This document shows positions 1 through 11,505 of a stretch of DNA of 64,000 nucleotides, piece after piece. The notes below the pieces were generated by a model. The model worked only from the letters and a program-made list of their open reading frames with translations. It was not told the DNA's origin and ran no database searches. Origin of the DNA: Callorhinus ursinus (taxonomy: Eukaryota; Chordata; Mammalia; Carnivora; Otariidae); NCBI RefSeq assembly GCF_003265705.1, contig NW_020313168.1, positions 2,910,242 to 2,974,241 on the forward strand, given 5' to 3'. Position 1 is the stretch's first letter. Each line of letters begins with the position of its first letter. A program made the position numbers and the translations under genes.

Positions 1-1113
1 GAGCAGTTGGGGCTCAGAGAGGGACGGAGAGGCCAGCCGGGGGGGGGGGGGCGGTCCTTGGGTCAGTGGAAGTCCTGGGACCTGGGGTCATGCTTCTGCC
101 TGGGACCCTACCCACACTGCCTGGGCTGCCTCCCCCCTCAGCCCTGACCTTGGATTCTGGCTGAGTGGTCCTGCAGGGCCCGGAGTGATGAACTTGGTGA
201 CGCGGCCAGTCCCTGGGCTCCTGCCGGCTGCGTGGCCTCTTGGTGATGAGATGCCCATGCTGCCCGGGGCACCCTGTACTATAAAGGAAGCTAGAAGGTA
301 CTTGGGGCAGGGAGCCAGGGTTGCAGTGAACAGAAACATCCTCATAATCTGCGTGTGGCCCTTCAGGGTCCACAGGGGCCTGGGGCTAGGCAGGGGGGCA
401 GCAGGAAGGGCTAGGAGGGCCCTCCTCATCCCTGTCCCCAGCTCACCTCTGCAGGTGCCGTGTCCTGTGGGGGCTGCCCGCACTGAAACCAGAGGGGCCT
501 GGCCCCGTCCTCCCCTACACCACTGTATCGACGTTCTCTGTCCTTGTTATGTGTCCGGCTTTTGCAGGACCCTTTGCCCCTCTCCCCAGAGGTGACCTCC
601 GCAGCTTTGTTGTGTGGTGGTCGAGCCTCACTCGAGAATCAGCCAGCTGCTTTTAAAACCACTGCCTGCTTCCCAGGATTCTGGATAGGTTGGTCTGGGG
701 AGGGCCCAGGCAAGGGTGGCTTTCAGAGCAGCCCGGGTGTTCCAGGGACCGCGGGGCTGAGGAGGTGCGCTCAGAGGCTGCTGCTGAAGGTTGAGGTCTG
801 GGATGCTCAGGGACAGTTGAGGACTCCAGCCTGTTGCTTTCAGGGTGGGGATTGCTGAAAGACACGGCCACTGCATGTCGCCTCCTGCTGCCATGGCCCT
901 GTCACTGTAGGCCTCCTGGAGGACGGGCCAGGCCGGGGCAGGGGTGCCTGCCTCCATGCCAGCATCGTCATTAAAACCCTGGTCAGCTTCGCCAGAGCCA
1001 GAGCAGTGCTGGGAGGTCTGAGGAGGGGGTTTACTGCAGAGAGGAGCAGGGAACAGAGGGAAGGAGGGAGCTGAGGAGAATAACAAAAAGGGACCAGCTG
1101 GAGGGCTGGAAGG
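1..1113. other. Unique GC-rich DNA, no gene seen
   Basis: No repeat family, RNA gene or recognisable exon was seen. A run of 13 G lies at 39-51. The longest forward open frame (185-595, 136 codons) has a low-complexity, Pro/Arg-rich translation with no domain I recognise and no convincing splice or promoter context, so I treat it as chance. Confidence 0.6.
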
Positions 1114-1955
1114 GCAGAGCCACCCTCCCAACCAGAGACAGAGCCACCCCTCCCTCCCAACCAGAGACAGAGCCACCCCTCCCTCCCAACCAGAGACAGA
1201 GCCACCCTCCCAACCAGAGACAGAGACACCCTCCCAGCCAGAGACAGAGCCACCCTCCCAACCAGACAGAGTCACCCTCCCAACCAGAGACGGAGCCACC
1301 CTCCCTCCCAACCAGAGACAGAGCCACCCTCCCAACCAGAGACAGAGCCACCCTCCCAACCAGAGACAGAGCCACCCCTCCCTCCCAACCAGAGACAGAG
1401 ACACCCCTCCCTCCCAACCAGAGACAGAGCCACCCCTCCCTCCCAACCAGAGACAGAGCCACCCTCCCAACCAGAGACGGAGACACCCTCCCAACCAGAG
1501 ACAGAGCCACCCTCCCAACCAGACAGAGTCACCCTCCCAACCAGAGACGGAGCCACCCTCCCTCCCAACCAGAGATGGAGTCACCCTCCCAACCAGAGAC
1601 AGAGCTACCCTCCCTCCCAACCAGAGACAGCCACTCTCCCAACCAGAGACGGAGACACTCTCCCAACCAGACAGAGTCACCCTCCCAACCAGAGACAGAG
1701 CCACCCTCCCAACCAGAGACAGAGCCACCCCTCCTAACCAAGGGCGGGAACCAGCCCCCTCCCAACCAGAGACAGAGCTGCCCCTCCTAACCAGAGACAC
1801 AGCTGCCCCTCCTAACCAGAGACAGAGCCACCCTCCCAACCAGAGACAGAGCCACCCCTCCCAACCAAGGGCGGGAACCAGCCCCCTCCCAACCAGAGAC
1901 AGAGCCACCCTCCCAACCAGAGACGGAGCCACCTCTCCCAATCAGAGACTGAGCC
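1114..1955. repeat. Minisatellite, basic unit about 24 bp, roughly 35 copies
   Basis: Tandem array whose unit reads approximately 'ccctcccaaccagagacaga' plus 'gcca'. Longer variants of about 28-29 bp carry an extra 'cctc'. By eye there are about 35 copies of the 'aaccagag' core and its variants. Variant units form higher-order structure. The shortened core 'aaccagacagag' occurs at 1260 and 1517 inside nearly identical flanks, implying duplication of a block of about 257 bp. A G-rich variant block containing 'aaccaagggcgggaaccag' occurs twice, from about 1737 and 1863. The unit lacks stops in several frames, which explains a 437-codon minus-strand frame reading SGWEGG-type repeats. That frame is not a gene. 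Confidence 0.95.
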
Positions 1956-4900
1956 AACCACTCCCATCCCTAAGGACCAAAGGGGAGGCAGGTAGAGGGG
2001 GTCTAGGGCCCATGCTGGGCAGCTCAGGATGCCCCTAAGCCCCCAACAGTAGCCCCAAGTTGGAAACTTACAGCAAGAGAAACTTCCAGTGGTACTGACA
2101 CAGTGGGGATGTTCCCCATCTGTCCCAGCCTGGTAATCACCTCACCAAGGGTCCCTTTCACCCTAAATCCATTTTGACTACAGGGATGGAATGTACATCT
2201 GAGGCTGGCTAGTAGGACTGTCCCCCCTCCCACTCCCAGTGGAGGCTGAAGATGGGCTGATGGCAACTTTCCCACCATCCTGTGGAGCCTGATGTGCCAG
2301 GTTGGGGCTGCCGGGCCAGAGCCCCATCGTGGTGGCCCCAAGGAATGGCCAAAGGTCAAGGTCCACCAGCATCAGAAGTATGGAACCCAAGCCACTCAGG
2401 CCTGTGGTGTGGAGAGGGGACCCCGAGATGAGCCTGGGATAGCTGCCACTTTCCATCTGCAACTCCAGGGCATGGCAGGCAGTGTGGGCCAGTGTCAGAG
2501 CTCTGACGGGGGGCTGGAAAGGTCCAAAGTCAGTCCCCCCCACTCTGGCTTGTGTTCTTTGGGGCGGCACCTTGAGAAAGGGGGCCTGTTTGGAGTAGGA
2601 GAGTAATGGGTAGATCTGACGGGGCTAGCTGGTCTGAAATAAGAAATGAGGTTGTGGAAGCAACAAGGTCTGGCTCTGAACGAGAAGGGCCATAAAGCAG
2701 GCTGGACAGAGAGGTCATCTCCAGGGGCCACAGGTTGCTCCCTAGTCACTCACCAGCCCCTCTGTGGGCTTGGCTATTGAAGCCTGGGCTCCACCATGGC
2801 CCCCCACTCTTGCCAGCCAGGAGCTCAGGGCCAGGCTCCTCTGCTCCCCCCTGCCCCAGTGCCCAGCAGACAGAAACCACCCAGGGAGGGTAAGGTGGCT
2901 TCTTTAATTTCTTAGGCAGCTGCTTGCCAGCCAGTGACAGCCCAGAATGCCAATCAGGCTCAGCCTTCACTGCAGGTCTCCTGTGAGGATGTGGCCAGTG
3001 GAAAAGTCTAGAGGCTTCAGACCCTGACCATCCCAGGCCCTGGGGAAGGGGTCAGCCCCCCCAGCTGGGCAGCATCAGCAATAGTCATCTTGGGGAATGG
3101 TCATTGTGCTTCACTACCCTCCCCTTCTGGTCCATTTCTCCGCCATGACCCGATGCTCTCATTCTGCCAAGATTCACCGAGCTGGCAGATGGGACCCCTT
3201 TCCCTGCCCCCAGCTGCCCGACCTGTGACAAATAGGACGGGGTGAGGGGCAGGGTCCAGCTCAATGCCTCCATCCTCAGCGAGGCCTTTCTCTTGCTATC
3301 CAGGGCTCAGATTCTTAGTTACTGGCTGCAATGCTCTGTGGGCACTGCTGGGACATGAGGCTGACTGGCCCCCAGCTTGGGAAGTTTGATAACACTTGGA
3401 GCCCAAGGATGGGCCAGGATGTGGAGGTCACCCAAGCCAGCTTCCTGCTCAGTGGGCACCTGCTTCCCAGCTCCCCACGACAGATGGCCACGCAGCGGCT
3501 CCTAGCACGTTCCCATGATTCATGATTGAGTGGCCACGGGAGCCAAGTGACAACGGAGAGTCCTCTGCCTTCTCCACATCTTGAGAAGGGTCCTACAGTC
3601 CAGCCAGGCAGGAAGCTGGCACCGTGGGTCCCTCCCGCTGTTCCCTCCGGTTCCTGCTCTGCTCTGGTGAAGCACAGCCTCCATGCGGAGACACTCGGGG
3701 TCGCTCCTTCGGCCACACAGCTCCTTCGGTCTGCAGGGACTCTGTCTGTTCCCTGGTTCCTCGCCTCAGTTTCTTTCTTCCTCAAACACCTGGTTTCTCC
3801 TGGTTATCTCCATGCATAGCCTGGGAATGTTAGACCATCTGCCAGATGCATTTATGAGCGTGGGGAGGAGCAGAGTGGGGGATGGGGAGCTCCGGCTCTC
3901 AGGAGCCCTGTGACCTGGCGGCCAGGTTTGGGCTGGTGTGCATGGAGACAGTAAGGGCCAGGGGACATGCGGGGTGTGGACAGGGTCCTCTGTAGACCCT
4001 CAGCTGCAGTGACGATGACCAGGCTGATGGCTGATGATGACACAGAGCACTCGGGTAGTGCCCGAGTGTCCCCCCTGATTGTCCCTCTGGGACATCTTTG
4101 GGATGGCCCTCACCATGTAGAACAGAGCCTCTCTCTGGTTTCAGATACCTGGGCGGTGGCTGCTTCACCTTGCTGGGGCTGGGCCTGTTCTGTTGGCACC
4201 TCCCAGAAACTCTCTCCTGTGGCACATGGCCTGCCTTGTCATCGGGGACCGAATGTATCTGATCCAACGCCTGGATTCAAATATACCCGGTTCCCACACA
4301 TATATGCATGCTGACATGTTGTGGGTGTGCATCTGTGGCTGGCTGAGTAGCAGGGCCCCCAGGGATAGCCAGGCCCTAGTCCCTAGAGCCTGCGAGCGTG
4401 AGTCTCCATGGCAGGGACACATGGTGCCCATGTGGCTAAGGGAAGGATCTGGAAGTGGGGAGCACATCCTTGCTACTCAGGCGGGCCTGAGATACAATCA
4501 TGAGTGTCCTGAGAGGGGGTGGGGGAGGACGTGATGCAGACAGACCAGGGGGCCACATGATGGCAGGGGCAGGGCCTGGAGGACTGTGGCTATGAGCCCA
4601 GGAGCACCGGGGCCGCCAGAAGCAGGAGGAAGCAGGCGGTGGACTCTTCCCTGGAGCCTCTGGTGGGCACGAGCGTGGCCCCACCACACCTTGATTTCAG
4701 GCCCCGTGAAGCTGCCTTCAGGCTCCTGGCCTCCCTCCCTCTGAGCCACCAGTCTGTGTTCGCGTGTGGTGGCAGCTTGCACGGCGTCCCAGCGGAGTGC
4801 GCCACGCCAGGTGCAGGAATCCTCTCTGGTGGTTGCTCGCCGACTATAAATGAGTCTGTTACGGATGGTTTCCTCGTTTCCCCCCTGCATGTTTTGAACG

Positions 4901-5579
4901 GGGCCATGCCATGCTATAAAAGTTTAAGTGACCTGGCCATTACATGTGTAGGCAGCCCCTGGTGGGGTGGCCTCAGGTGAGGTCCAGGGCTGGGGAGCCT
5001 CCCGCAGGCCCCAGTCCTAGGAGCTCTGTCGGGGGGGCGGGGCGGGGGCACTCCGGAGCTCCGGGTGAGGGGCCTGACCAACCACACACCTCTCCTTCTT
5101 TTCTCGGCTGAAACCAGGAAGGTGGGTAGGCAGTGGGAGGCCAGGAGAGCAAAGGGGCCTGCTGGATCCCACCCCTGGAGGGAGGGATTTGTGTCCCCGT
5201 CCCTCTCTAAGAGCCCCCTGCCGAGCCCTGTACCCCTGCTGGATCCCAGAAGGCGAGCACCTTCCTTCCAAGGTTTCCCATTCTGGTGGCTGGCTGTGAA
5301 GGAGTTTGTGAGAGCAGGCAGAGGACGTCCTTCCTCCTGGTCGGCTCCCATGACCGGGCATCCCTGCTCCCTCTCCCCTGATCTTCCTGGTGGATCCCTG
5401 CAAACACAGTGGGTCCCACATCTTCTCGGTCATGGGGCTGCAGGATGTGGAGGAAACTCCGAGTGGCACCGTCCGACGGGGCCGCCACAGCCAGTCCAGG
5501 CTTCTGGTGGAGATGGGGAGAGTTTGGGCTGAGATGCACTGCATGCACATGGGACCCCAAAAACGGAGTGTACGCGACC
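1956..5579. other. Unique GC-rich DNA without an assigned gene
   Basis: No interspersed repeat is recognised with confidence. The only gene-like signals are weak. An acceptor-like 'ttgatttcag' ends at 4700 and a donor-like 'cag/gtgagg' lies at 4974-4979. They bracket 276 bp that stays open in one frame. A TATA-like 'ctataaaag' lies near 4912-4920. The remainder shows nothing. Confidence 0.5.
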
Positions 5580-5750
5580 AAGAATGTAAAATCTCTCATC
5601 GATCACAGTTATACGGGTTACATATTGAAATGATCATATTTGAATAATTGTGTTAAATGTAAGGATCATAAAAATCACTTCCGCTTGTTCATTTTACATT
5701 TTTAAAAAATACGGCAATTAGGAAATGTAAAATTGTATGTGAGGCTCATA
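5580..5750. other. AT-rich unique island, possible conserved noncoding element
   Basis: This stretch is abruptly AT-rich, with blocks such as 'gaaatgatcatatttgaata' and 'ttttacatttttaaaaaata', inside GC-rich flanks. It matches no repeat consensus known to me and carries no ORF of note. Such islands often coincide with conserved regulatory sequence in mammals, but conservation cannot be tested here. Confidence 0.25.
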
Positions 5751-6261
5751 TGCTCTTTCCACTGGACCACACAGCTCAGAGTTTGGCAGGCGTTCCCACT
5801 GGCTGGTGCCAGCTCGCAGGCAAAGGGGAACTGGTCTGTATGCTCTTTCTTGGGAGGGACTTTCAAAGGAATCTGTCTGAAATGCCAGGAGAGGTTGGCC
5901 AGGGTGGTGACAGCAGTGTCTCCTCTCTCGTAGGCCTGCGTGGACCCAAGTGGACAGGGAGTCGGGGAGACTGGCCTCTCTTCTCAGCCTGTGTTCTGTG
6001 CATCGGAGCAGAAGTCCATGCTTTTCAGGCATGAGCCAGTTGTGGTGGAGGCAGGAACAGAATCATATTTTTTTCCAGTTCAGAGGCAAGATTGAGCTCT
6101 TCCAGTAGCAGAGACCACCCCCCTGCCGCCCCAGTGCCCAAACAGGTGCTGACATGGGCAGTGGAAGCGTGAGATAAAATATGCATAAAATATGACTTTC
6201 TTAATGGGGTCACAGGTGAATCATTATAACAGCACCTTGCATTTTTATAATAGTCGAACAT
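5751..6261. other. Unique DNA between AT island and L1M
   Basis: No exon or RNA gene seen. The last 100 bases become AT-rich and could be an eroded extension of the L1M fragment that starts at about 6262. Confidence 0.4.
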
Positions 6262-6610
6262 TATTGTGGTAAGATCCACATAACCTAAAATTTACTTCCT
6301 TAACTGTGTTTAAGTGCGTGGTTCGGTGGCACCCAGTGTTTCACACGGTTGTGTCACCATCACCATCTGCCTCTGGAACATCTTCGTCTTCCCCAAGCAC
6401 AGCTCCATCCCCCTGCAACACCAGCTTCCCATCACCCACCGTGCCCCAACGTACCCACCGTCCACCTTTCTGTCTGTGAATAGTTGAGTCCTCTAAGTGC
6501 CTCGTGTATGTGCAATCCTACAGTATCTGTCCTTTGTGTCTGCTGATTTCACTGAGTGTCACGTCCTCAGGATCCATCCCGTGTTGCAGCAGGCGTCAGA
6601 ATATAGTTTG
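6262..6610 (-). mobile_element. L1M-type LINE fragment, 3' region, minus strand
   Basis: Reading the plus strand gives the complement of an old L1 3' region in order: 'cataacctaaaatttactt', then 'gtgtcaccatcaccatctg', then 'atcctacagtatctgtcct', then 'tcactgagtgtcacgtcctc' and 'aggatccatcccgtgttgc'. These follow the order of the L1M 3' end read in reverse. It is well diverged, truncated and has no coding capacity. Confidence 0.8.
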
Positions 6611-6654
6611 ATGTTTTCAGAGCCCCTTCATGGGGCTAACCTCGCGCTCTTCTA

Positions 6655-6755
6655 ACCACGTCCTCTGGACAGGCTTATTAACCCCACTTTGCTGATGGAG
6701 AGCACTGAGGCTCATCATCCAAGCTCACTGGGACACAGCTGGGGAGTGGGGATGG
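6655..6755 (-). mobile_element. MIR-like SINE fragment, minus strand
   Basis: The text 'taaccccactttgctgatgg' followed by 'gcactgaggctca' and 'ctcactgggacacagctgg' resembles the reversed MIR core (fraction under 'taccccattttacagatgag', then 'aaggtcacacagct'). Divergent and short, so the family call is tentative. Confidence 0.5.
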
Positions 6756-6769
6756 GAATGGGGATGGGA

Positions 6770-8230
6770 CACAGCTGGGGAATGGGGCCCTGACTGGTTC
6801 TTCAACCTTCCCCGGGCTCTGCCCAATTCACCCTGGCTGGGTGACACCGGCCCCATCCACAGCTTTGCCAACACGACCCAACCACTGTTTTGATCATGAC
6901 AGGTCAGTAGAAAATAAAATCAGTTGTGGGAGAAGATATTCTCATTTTAAGTATCTCCCCCTGTTTCCCTCGCCCCCTCCCTTGAGATGAGGCAGAGCAA
7001 TTTCTAAGCACGACTGCAAGGGACGACAGGTCAGTTTATAAATACTGTATAACCTGAGATCATGGGACCAATTTGAAGCCTGTTGACAGAGAGGCTTTGA
7101 AGGATGGGTTCCAGGCGGGGTGTGTGCGTGCACACGGAATACTAATCAATAATGTATAAGGAGAAGGGCATGTTATGCAAATTCAAGGTATAGGCATTGT
7201 GTCTGCCACAGTTAAATGCTGGGAAGCCACCGAGGGAGGGGCTGAGCTGTGGGGGATCTGCAGCCCCTCAGCATCTACCACTCCAGACTCATGGCTGTCC
7301 ATGATGACCAGAAGCCCGCGGCATGGCAGAGGACTCAGGAACAAGAGTAGCCTTTCCCCGGGGGCTCCGGTTTCCGGGAGCTGTTGGACATCTCTGTTCT
7401 TTGGCAGCTGTGAGGGTTCTGCACGCAGGAAGAACCACCCGAATCCTTCAGATGCCTAGTCTCTGTGGCCAGAGGCTTCTAGAGTCAGCACTCGGAAGAG
7501 TCCAGGACCTTCCACCGGCTGGGGGGAGGTGTGGCAGTGGCCCGAGCCCGCCCATGTAACTGGTTAATCTGTCTGTGGACCAGCGGATATTGCTTAACTA
7601 ACCTCATTACTCTTGTGCATTTAGCAGCTCGGAGGAAGATAATACCTTTCAGGTTTGACCCAATTTTAGTTTTTGTTGTCATAACTGTGGCAAATCCACC
7701 TTTGAGCCCCTCAGCAGCAGGCCCGAAGGGGAAGTGATTTACGGCAGGCGTGCACGTGGAGTCCTTAATGCATGGGCAGCAGAGAGCCGTGGCGCCCTCT
7801 GCCAGTCTTGATCTCCGCTTAGCAACATTTTCCATGACAAATCCTCATCCTTCCCACCATCTGAGAGCCCATGCCCTGGAGATCCTGAAAACTGCATTAC
7901 CTTGATTTAAAAAGTAGATGGATAGACAGGGACCAACAGAGAGGCAGATCCCTAGCCCTGGCATCTGCACTGCTGGGCCCCGGACAGCCTTGCTGCACTT
8001 CCCTTGATGGGAATGATGGTCATCCTCCTCCCGCGCTGTGAGCTGTGATGTCACTTCCTGTTTCCAGTGAGGAAGCAGGGGCTGTGGGCAGGGAATTGAG
8101 GCTTCCTGTGGTCTGCCTGCAGAAGTCTCCCCTTTCCTGACTCGTAGGGGAAACATAGCTAGAAGTCACATGATGCCTCTTGGTACAGAGACAGGAGAAG
8201 GGGGATGGGGAAACTGAAGGGGGAAACGGT
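6770..8230. other. Unique DNA with two AT-richer islands
   Basis: Islands at about 6888-7190 (contains 'cagtttataaatactgtata') and 7555-7735 (contains 'aactaacctcattactcttg') are AT-rich, unique and outside recognised repeats. They could be conserved noncoding sequence. The remainder shows no exon, RNA gene or repeat. A short imperfect duplication around 'gggacacagctgggga' occurs just upstream at about 6730-6785. Confidence 0.35.
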
Positions 8231-8590
8231 GTATCAGTCAGCTATTGCTGCATAACAAATCACTCCAAAATCAGTTGCTTACAACACCAGTCATTTCTTT
8301 TTATTTTTCACAAGCCCACAGGTCAGTCAGGGGTCAGCAGATGGACTCAGTGGCTGTGCTCCAGGCTGGGTTGAATGGGGCAGCCTTGCTGCTCCATGTG
8401 CCTTTCACCCTGTCCTGGGATCAGGAGCCCAACCATGGCAATGGTAGAGGCATAAGAGAATGAGTAGATAAATCACATGACTGAGCCCACATTGACACAG
8501 GGTGAAAAAGAGACTTTGCCTCTTTAGTAGGAAAGCCTGCAGTGACGTACATGGCAGAGGGACTTGAGTCTCATTACTGTACATGCCACA
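8231..8590. mobile_element. Ancient interspersed repeat with 'attgctgcataacaaat' end
   Basis: Starts 'tatcagtcagctattgctgc' then 'ataacaaatcactccaaaat', the hallmark left end of a common old mammalian repeat. It continues through a diverged body ('ggtcagtcaggggtcagcag') to about 8590. I recognise the family pattern from many mammalian loci but cannot assign its Repbase name from memory. The same family occurs at 13733-14115 and as a stub near 57325. Confidence 0.7.
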
Positions 8591-8649
8591 GTTGGTGAGG
8601 AGGACTGTCTGAATCTGATGATGATGATGGAGATGTTGGCAGTCTTCAT

Positions 8650-8865
8650 ATCTTTAGTGCTGACTCTGGACCAGTCACTCAACTAAGCGTTCTGTGTATG
8701 TGATCTTATGTGTTTTTTATAGTAACCTGATAAAAAAGTTGTTGTTACCCACTTCATAGGTGGGCAAATTGAGGTTGGGAAAGGTTAAGTAACTTGCTCA
8801 GAGATAGTGACAGGGCAGCCAGGATTTCCATCCAGGTTTATCTGGCTTCCAAGCCCAGACTCAAA
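8650..8865 (-). mobile_element. MIR SINE, minus strand
   Basis: Contains the reversed MIR core in order: 'cacttcataggtgggcaaat', 'tgaggttgggaaaggttaag', 'taacttgctcagagatag', then 'ggcagccaggatttccatcc'. These correspond to the MIR blocks for fraction, 'aggttaagtaacttgcccaa', and 'gccaggattcgaacccagg'. Near full length for MIR and clearly old. Confidence 0.85.
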
Positions 8866-8954
8866 GACCCCCCACCTCTCAGTCTTTGTAGTGCTGTCCT
8901 TCAGCCCCTGCTCCTGTTCTGGGCCTTCTCCTCCCCTCACTGGGTTTACTTTGT

Positions 8955-9252
8955 GGATGATGGATGGATGGATGGATGGATGGATGGATGGATGGATGGA
9001 TGAGTGGGTAGGCGGATGGGTGGATGGCTGAATGGTTGAATGAGGTATGGGTGGGTGGGTGGGTAGGTGGATGAATGGATGGTAGATGGATGGATGAGTA
9101 GGTAGGTGGATGGGTGGATGGCTGAATGGTTGAATGGGGTATGAGTGGGTGGGTGGGTAGATGGGTGAATGAATGGATGGATGGATGGATCAATGGACAG
9201 ATGGAGGAACAGACAAACAGATAGATGGCAGATGGACAGGTGGGTGGGTAGA
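8955..9252. repeat. TGGA/GGAT tetranucleotide microsatellite
   Basis: A pure tract of about ten 'atgg' units near 8957-9001 is followed by an interrupted array of GGAT, GGGT and GAAT units to about 9252. The block 'gatgggtggatggctgaatg' is duplicated (about 9014 and 9110), showing a secondary duplication. Open frames on both strands here (for example a Pro/Ser/His-rich 161-codon minus frame) are by-products of the 4-bp period. Confidence 0.95.
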
Positions 9253-10379
9253 TGAATAAAGTCAATGTCTCCAGCGACTGTGGCTGATGTGTACTCCTAG
9301 TTTCACTATGCCATGCTGCTCCTGGGGAGGTCTCCCTTTCATCATGGAGCTCTACCTGAGCCAAAACTCATCTGCTGGGCAGTAAGAGTGCCAAAGGACC
9401 TCAGAAGGAAAATCAGGTCCCAGGAAGGCAGATTTCATGGCCAGGGTCACTCAGGGAGGTCAGACTGGAGGCCACAGCAGGGTACGAGTCGGCCTTGGCT
9501 TGCATAGAAAGGCCTCCTCTTTGCCAGCCTTGGTCTGTGTTCCACTCTCTGAAGACAGGGCAGGAGGTGGGCAGAAGAACCTCTTGCCAAGGAAGCAAAT
9601 TAGGAGAGAGAAAGCCGGTGCTGATGGCCCTTGCTTCCCCATCCCGTTCTCTCCCTCTGCTCTTATCTGTTCCTCAGCATCAACAGCTGTCCCCCTGTGG
9701 GTCTTCTGAGCCCTCCTGCACAGTGGCTTCACCATCTGCTGCTCCCAGGGAGCCCGTCTGAGACCAGGGCCTGCTCGCTGCCGGAGGGGGAGGGCAGGCC
9801 TCTGCAGTTCTGGAGCAGCCTCTCTTGACCCGGGGCGGCCTTGGGCAGACTCCGGGTGTTTGCTTGGTGACTGATGTGGTAGCCATGGTGCCCCAGAGCG
9901 GATGGGGAACAGCTATGGGCATGCCCCACCTGTGCTGTTCAAGACCCCGTGTGCAACGTGTTCCTTCCCACCTGACCCTACCCGGACGAGGCCAGCTGTA
10001 GACTCTAGTCCCTGCTCCATGAATGCAAGGCGGCCGGCACGGGGACACGTTCCTCTATCATCATGTTTCCTCCCTTTCTCTCCTCATTGCAAGAGAGCTG
10101 ACAAGTGAAGGTCCAGACGGAGGCTTTGGGTGGTGCGCTGATGGTTGTTGCCTTCCTCCCACCGCTGGGGGGAGCCCCTGGGGCAGGTGTCTCAGCCTGC
10201 GCGTGGGACACATGCAGTATCATTACCCTGATTATTGCTTCTTCCCAGACGTATTGATCGGGCTTCTGTCGCTGACTCAGGCCAACTGAAAGGCTGTGCA
10301 GCCTGTCAGAGCCTTAGGGACTGAGAGAGTGGCTTTGACTCAAGATGTATCGTCAGTCCAGAAGGTGACTTCTTTTTTT
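9253..10379. other. Unique DNA, no gene assigned
   Basis: No repeat or exon with adequate support. The segment 10200-10295 is AT-richer ('cagtatcattaccctgatta') and unique, so it is a minor candidate for conserved noncoding DNA. Confidence 0.45.
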
Positions 10380-10490
10380 AATTGAAAAATGGGGAGTCAT
10401 TTACATATTGTGAAATGTGTGGGTCTCGGTACAGTCGAAGGAGTTTTGACAGCTGTATACACTGAATAACCATCACCGGAAGGTTCCTTG
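10380..10490 (-). mobile_element. L1M 3'-end fragment, minus strand
   Basis: The sequence runs from 'aattgaaaaatggggagtca' through 'gttttgacagctgtatacac' to 'tgaataaccatcaccgga'. This is the reversed tail of an old L1, where 'gagttttgacatatgtatac' precedes 'accatcacc'. About 110 bp and diverged. Confidence 0.65.
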
Positions 10491-11290
10491 ATCTGGCAGG
10501 GGGTGCTAAAGTCCCTGAGCCAGATGACGTGGCTCAGGCAGGTGGACAGAGGCTGAAGCTCCAGCCTTACCGGGACTCTCATGGTGGCCTCGACCAGTGC
10601 AGGCCCATGAGAACCCAGCTCTGTTGAGCCAACAGACTGGTGGGGAGGGGGCAGCTGAGGGACAGCCAGCCAGGAGAGGGGTCCAAGGAGAAAGGGCTGG
10701 CAAGGTCATCAGCTCACTCCCCTGCCTCCACTGCCTCAAGTCACCCAGGAGGATGTCCTGTCGTAGGGCACAGGCACCGTCCTCGAGAGTGCCCAGCCCC
10801 GAGCGGGGCAGATCGGCCTCGAGCATTGGTTCACGTGACAGTGCTGTTAAACACCCGAGATCACATGTGGGAAGCTCAGAGGTGGGCATCCCTGGGCTCC
10901 AGGTTGCCAAGGAAAGGGACATGCGACATCTTGTCCTGGGCAGGGGTTTAATGCCATGTCCTGCCAAGAAATCCTTCTGTGTTCTGTTTCTGTTGCGCTC
11001 TTCTTGTTTGCCTCCTATGCTCAGGGCAGGTGGGGACAGCCGAGGACCGGTGCCCGCACTAGCACCAGGGTAGACTTCCCCTGCTGGCTAGAGTTCTCCC
11101 GGAGCGGGCCCTCGGGAACTTCTCTGAAAATGACTGTTCCGTGCAGATGCTGTTACGGAAACTGGCAGAAGGTACTGTCAAAGCAAGTTCCTGATGCAGG
11201 TTATTCTCCTGCGCTCGGGCTGGAGCCGTGCATGCCGCGCCCAGGGAGGGAGGGGTGGCCCTTCGAAGGGGACCTTTAAAAAACCGGCCC
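10491..11290. other. Unique DNA, no gene assigned
   Basis: Nothing recognisable. Forward frames of 103-158 codons at 10597-11073 overlap in different frames, as expected of stop-poor GC-rich DNA, and have no start or splice context. Confidence 0.5.
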
Positions 11291-11505
11291 GGTGGCCGGG
11301 GGTGCCCTGGGCGGCTCAGTCAGTGAAGCATTGGACTCTTGGTTTCGACTAGGGTCATGATCTCAGGGTCGTGGGATCTAACCCCGTGTTGGGCTCACTG
11401 CTGGGCATGGAGTCTGCTTAGGACTCTCTCTCCCTCTGCCTCTGCTCCTCCTCCCTGCGCGCTCTCTCTTAAACAAACAAACAAACAAACTTGAAAAAAA
11501 TAAAA
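11291..11505 (+). mobile_element. Can-SINE (SINEC), older copy, plus strand
   Basis: tRNA-derived carnivore SINE. The head is 'ggtgccctgggcggctcagt', followed by 'gggtcatgatctcagggtcg', 'tgttgggctcactgctgggc', a CT-rich body, an AAAC microsatellite and a short A tail. It differs from the younger copies by many substitutions and has no A-T-rich 'aaataaataaa' tail, suggesting greater age. The imperfect pair 'aaaaccggccc' (11280-11290) and 'aaaaccctgccc' (11502-11513) may be the decayed target-site duplication. Confidence 0.9.

Noticed and set aside
628..1941. 437-codon minus-strand ORF with SGWEGG-type repeats
   Set aside because: It is a translation of the 24-bp minisatellite, whose length permits an open frame. 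It has no promoter, splice or domain support, and other frames are open too.
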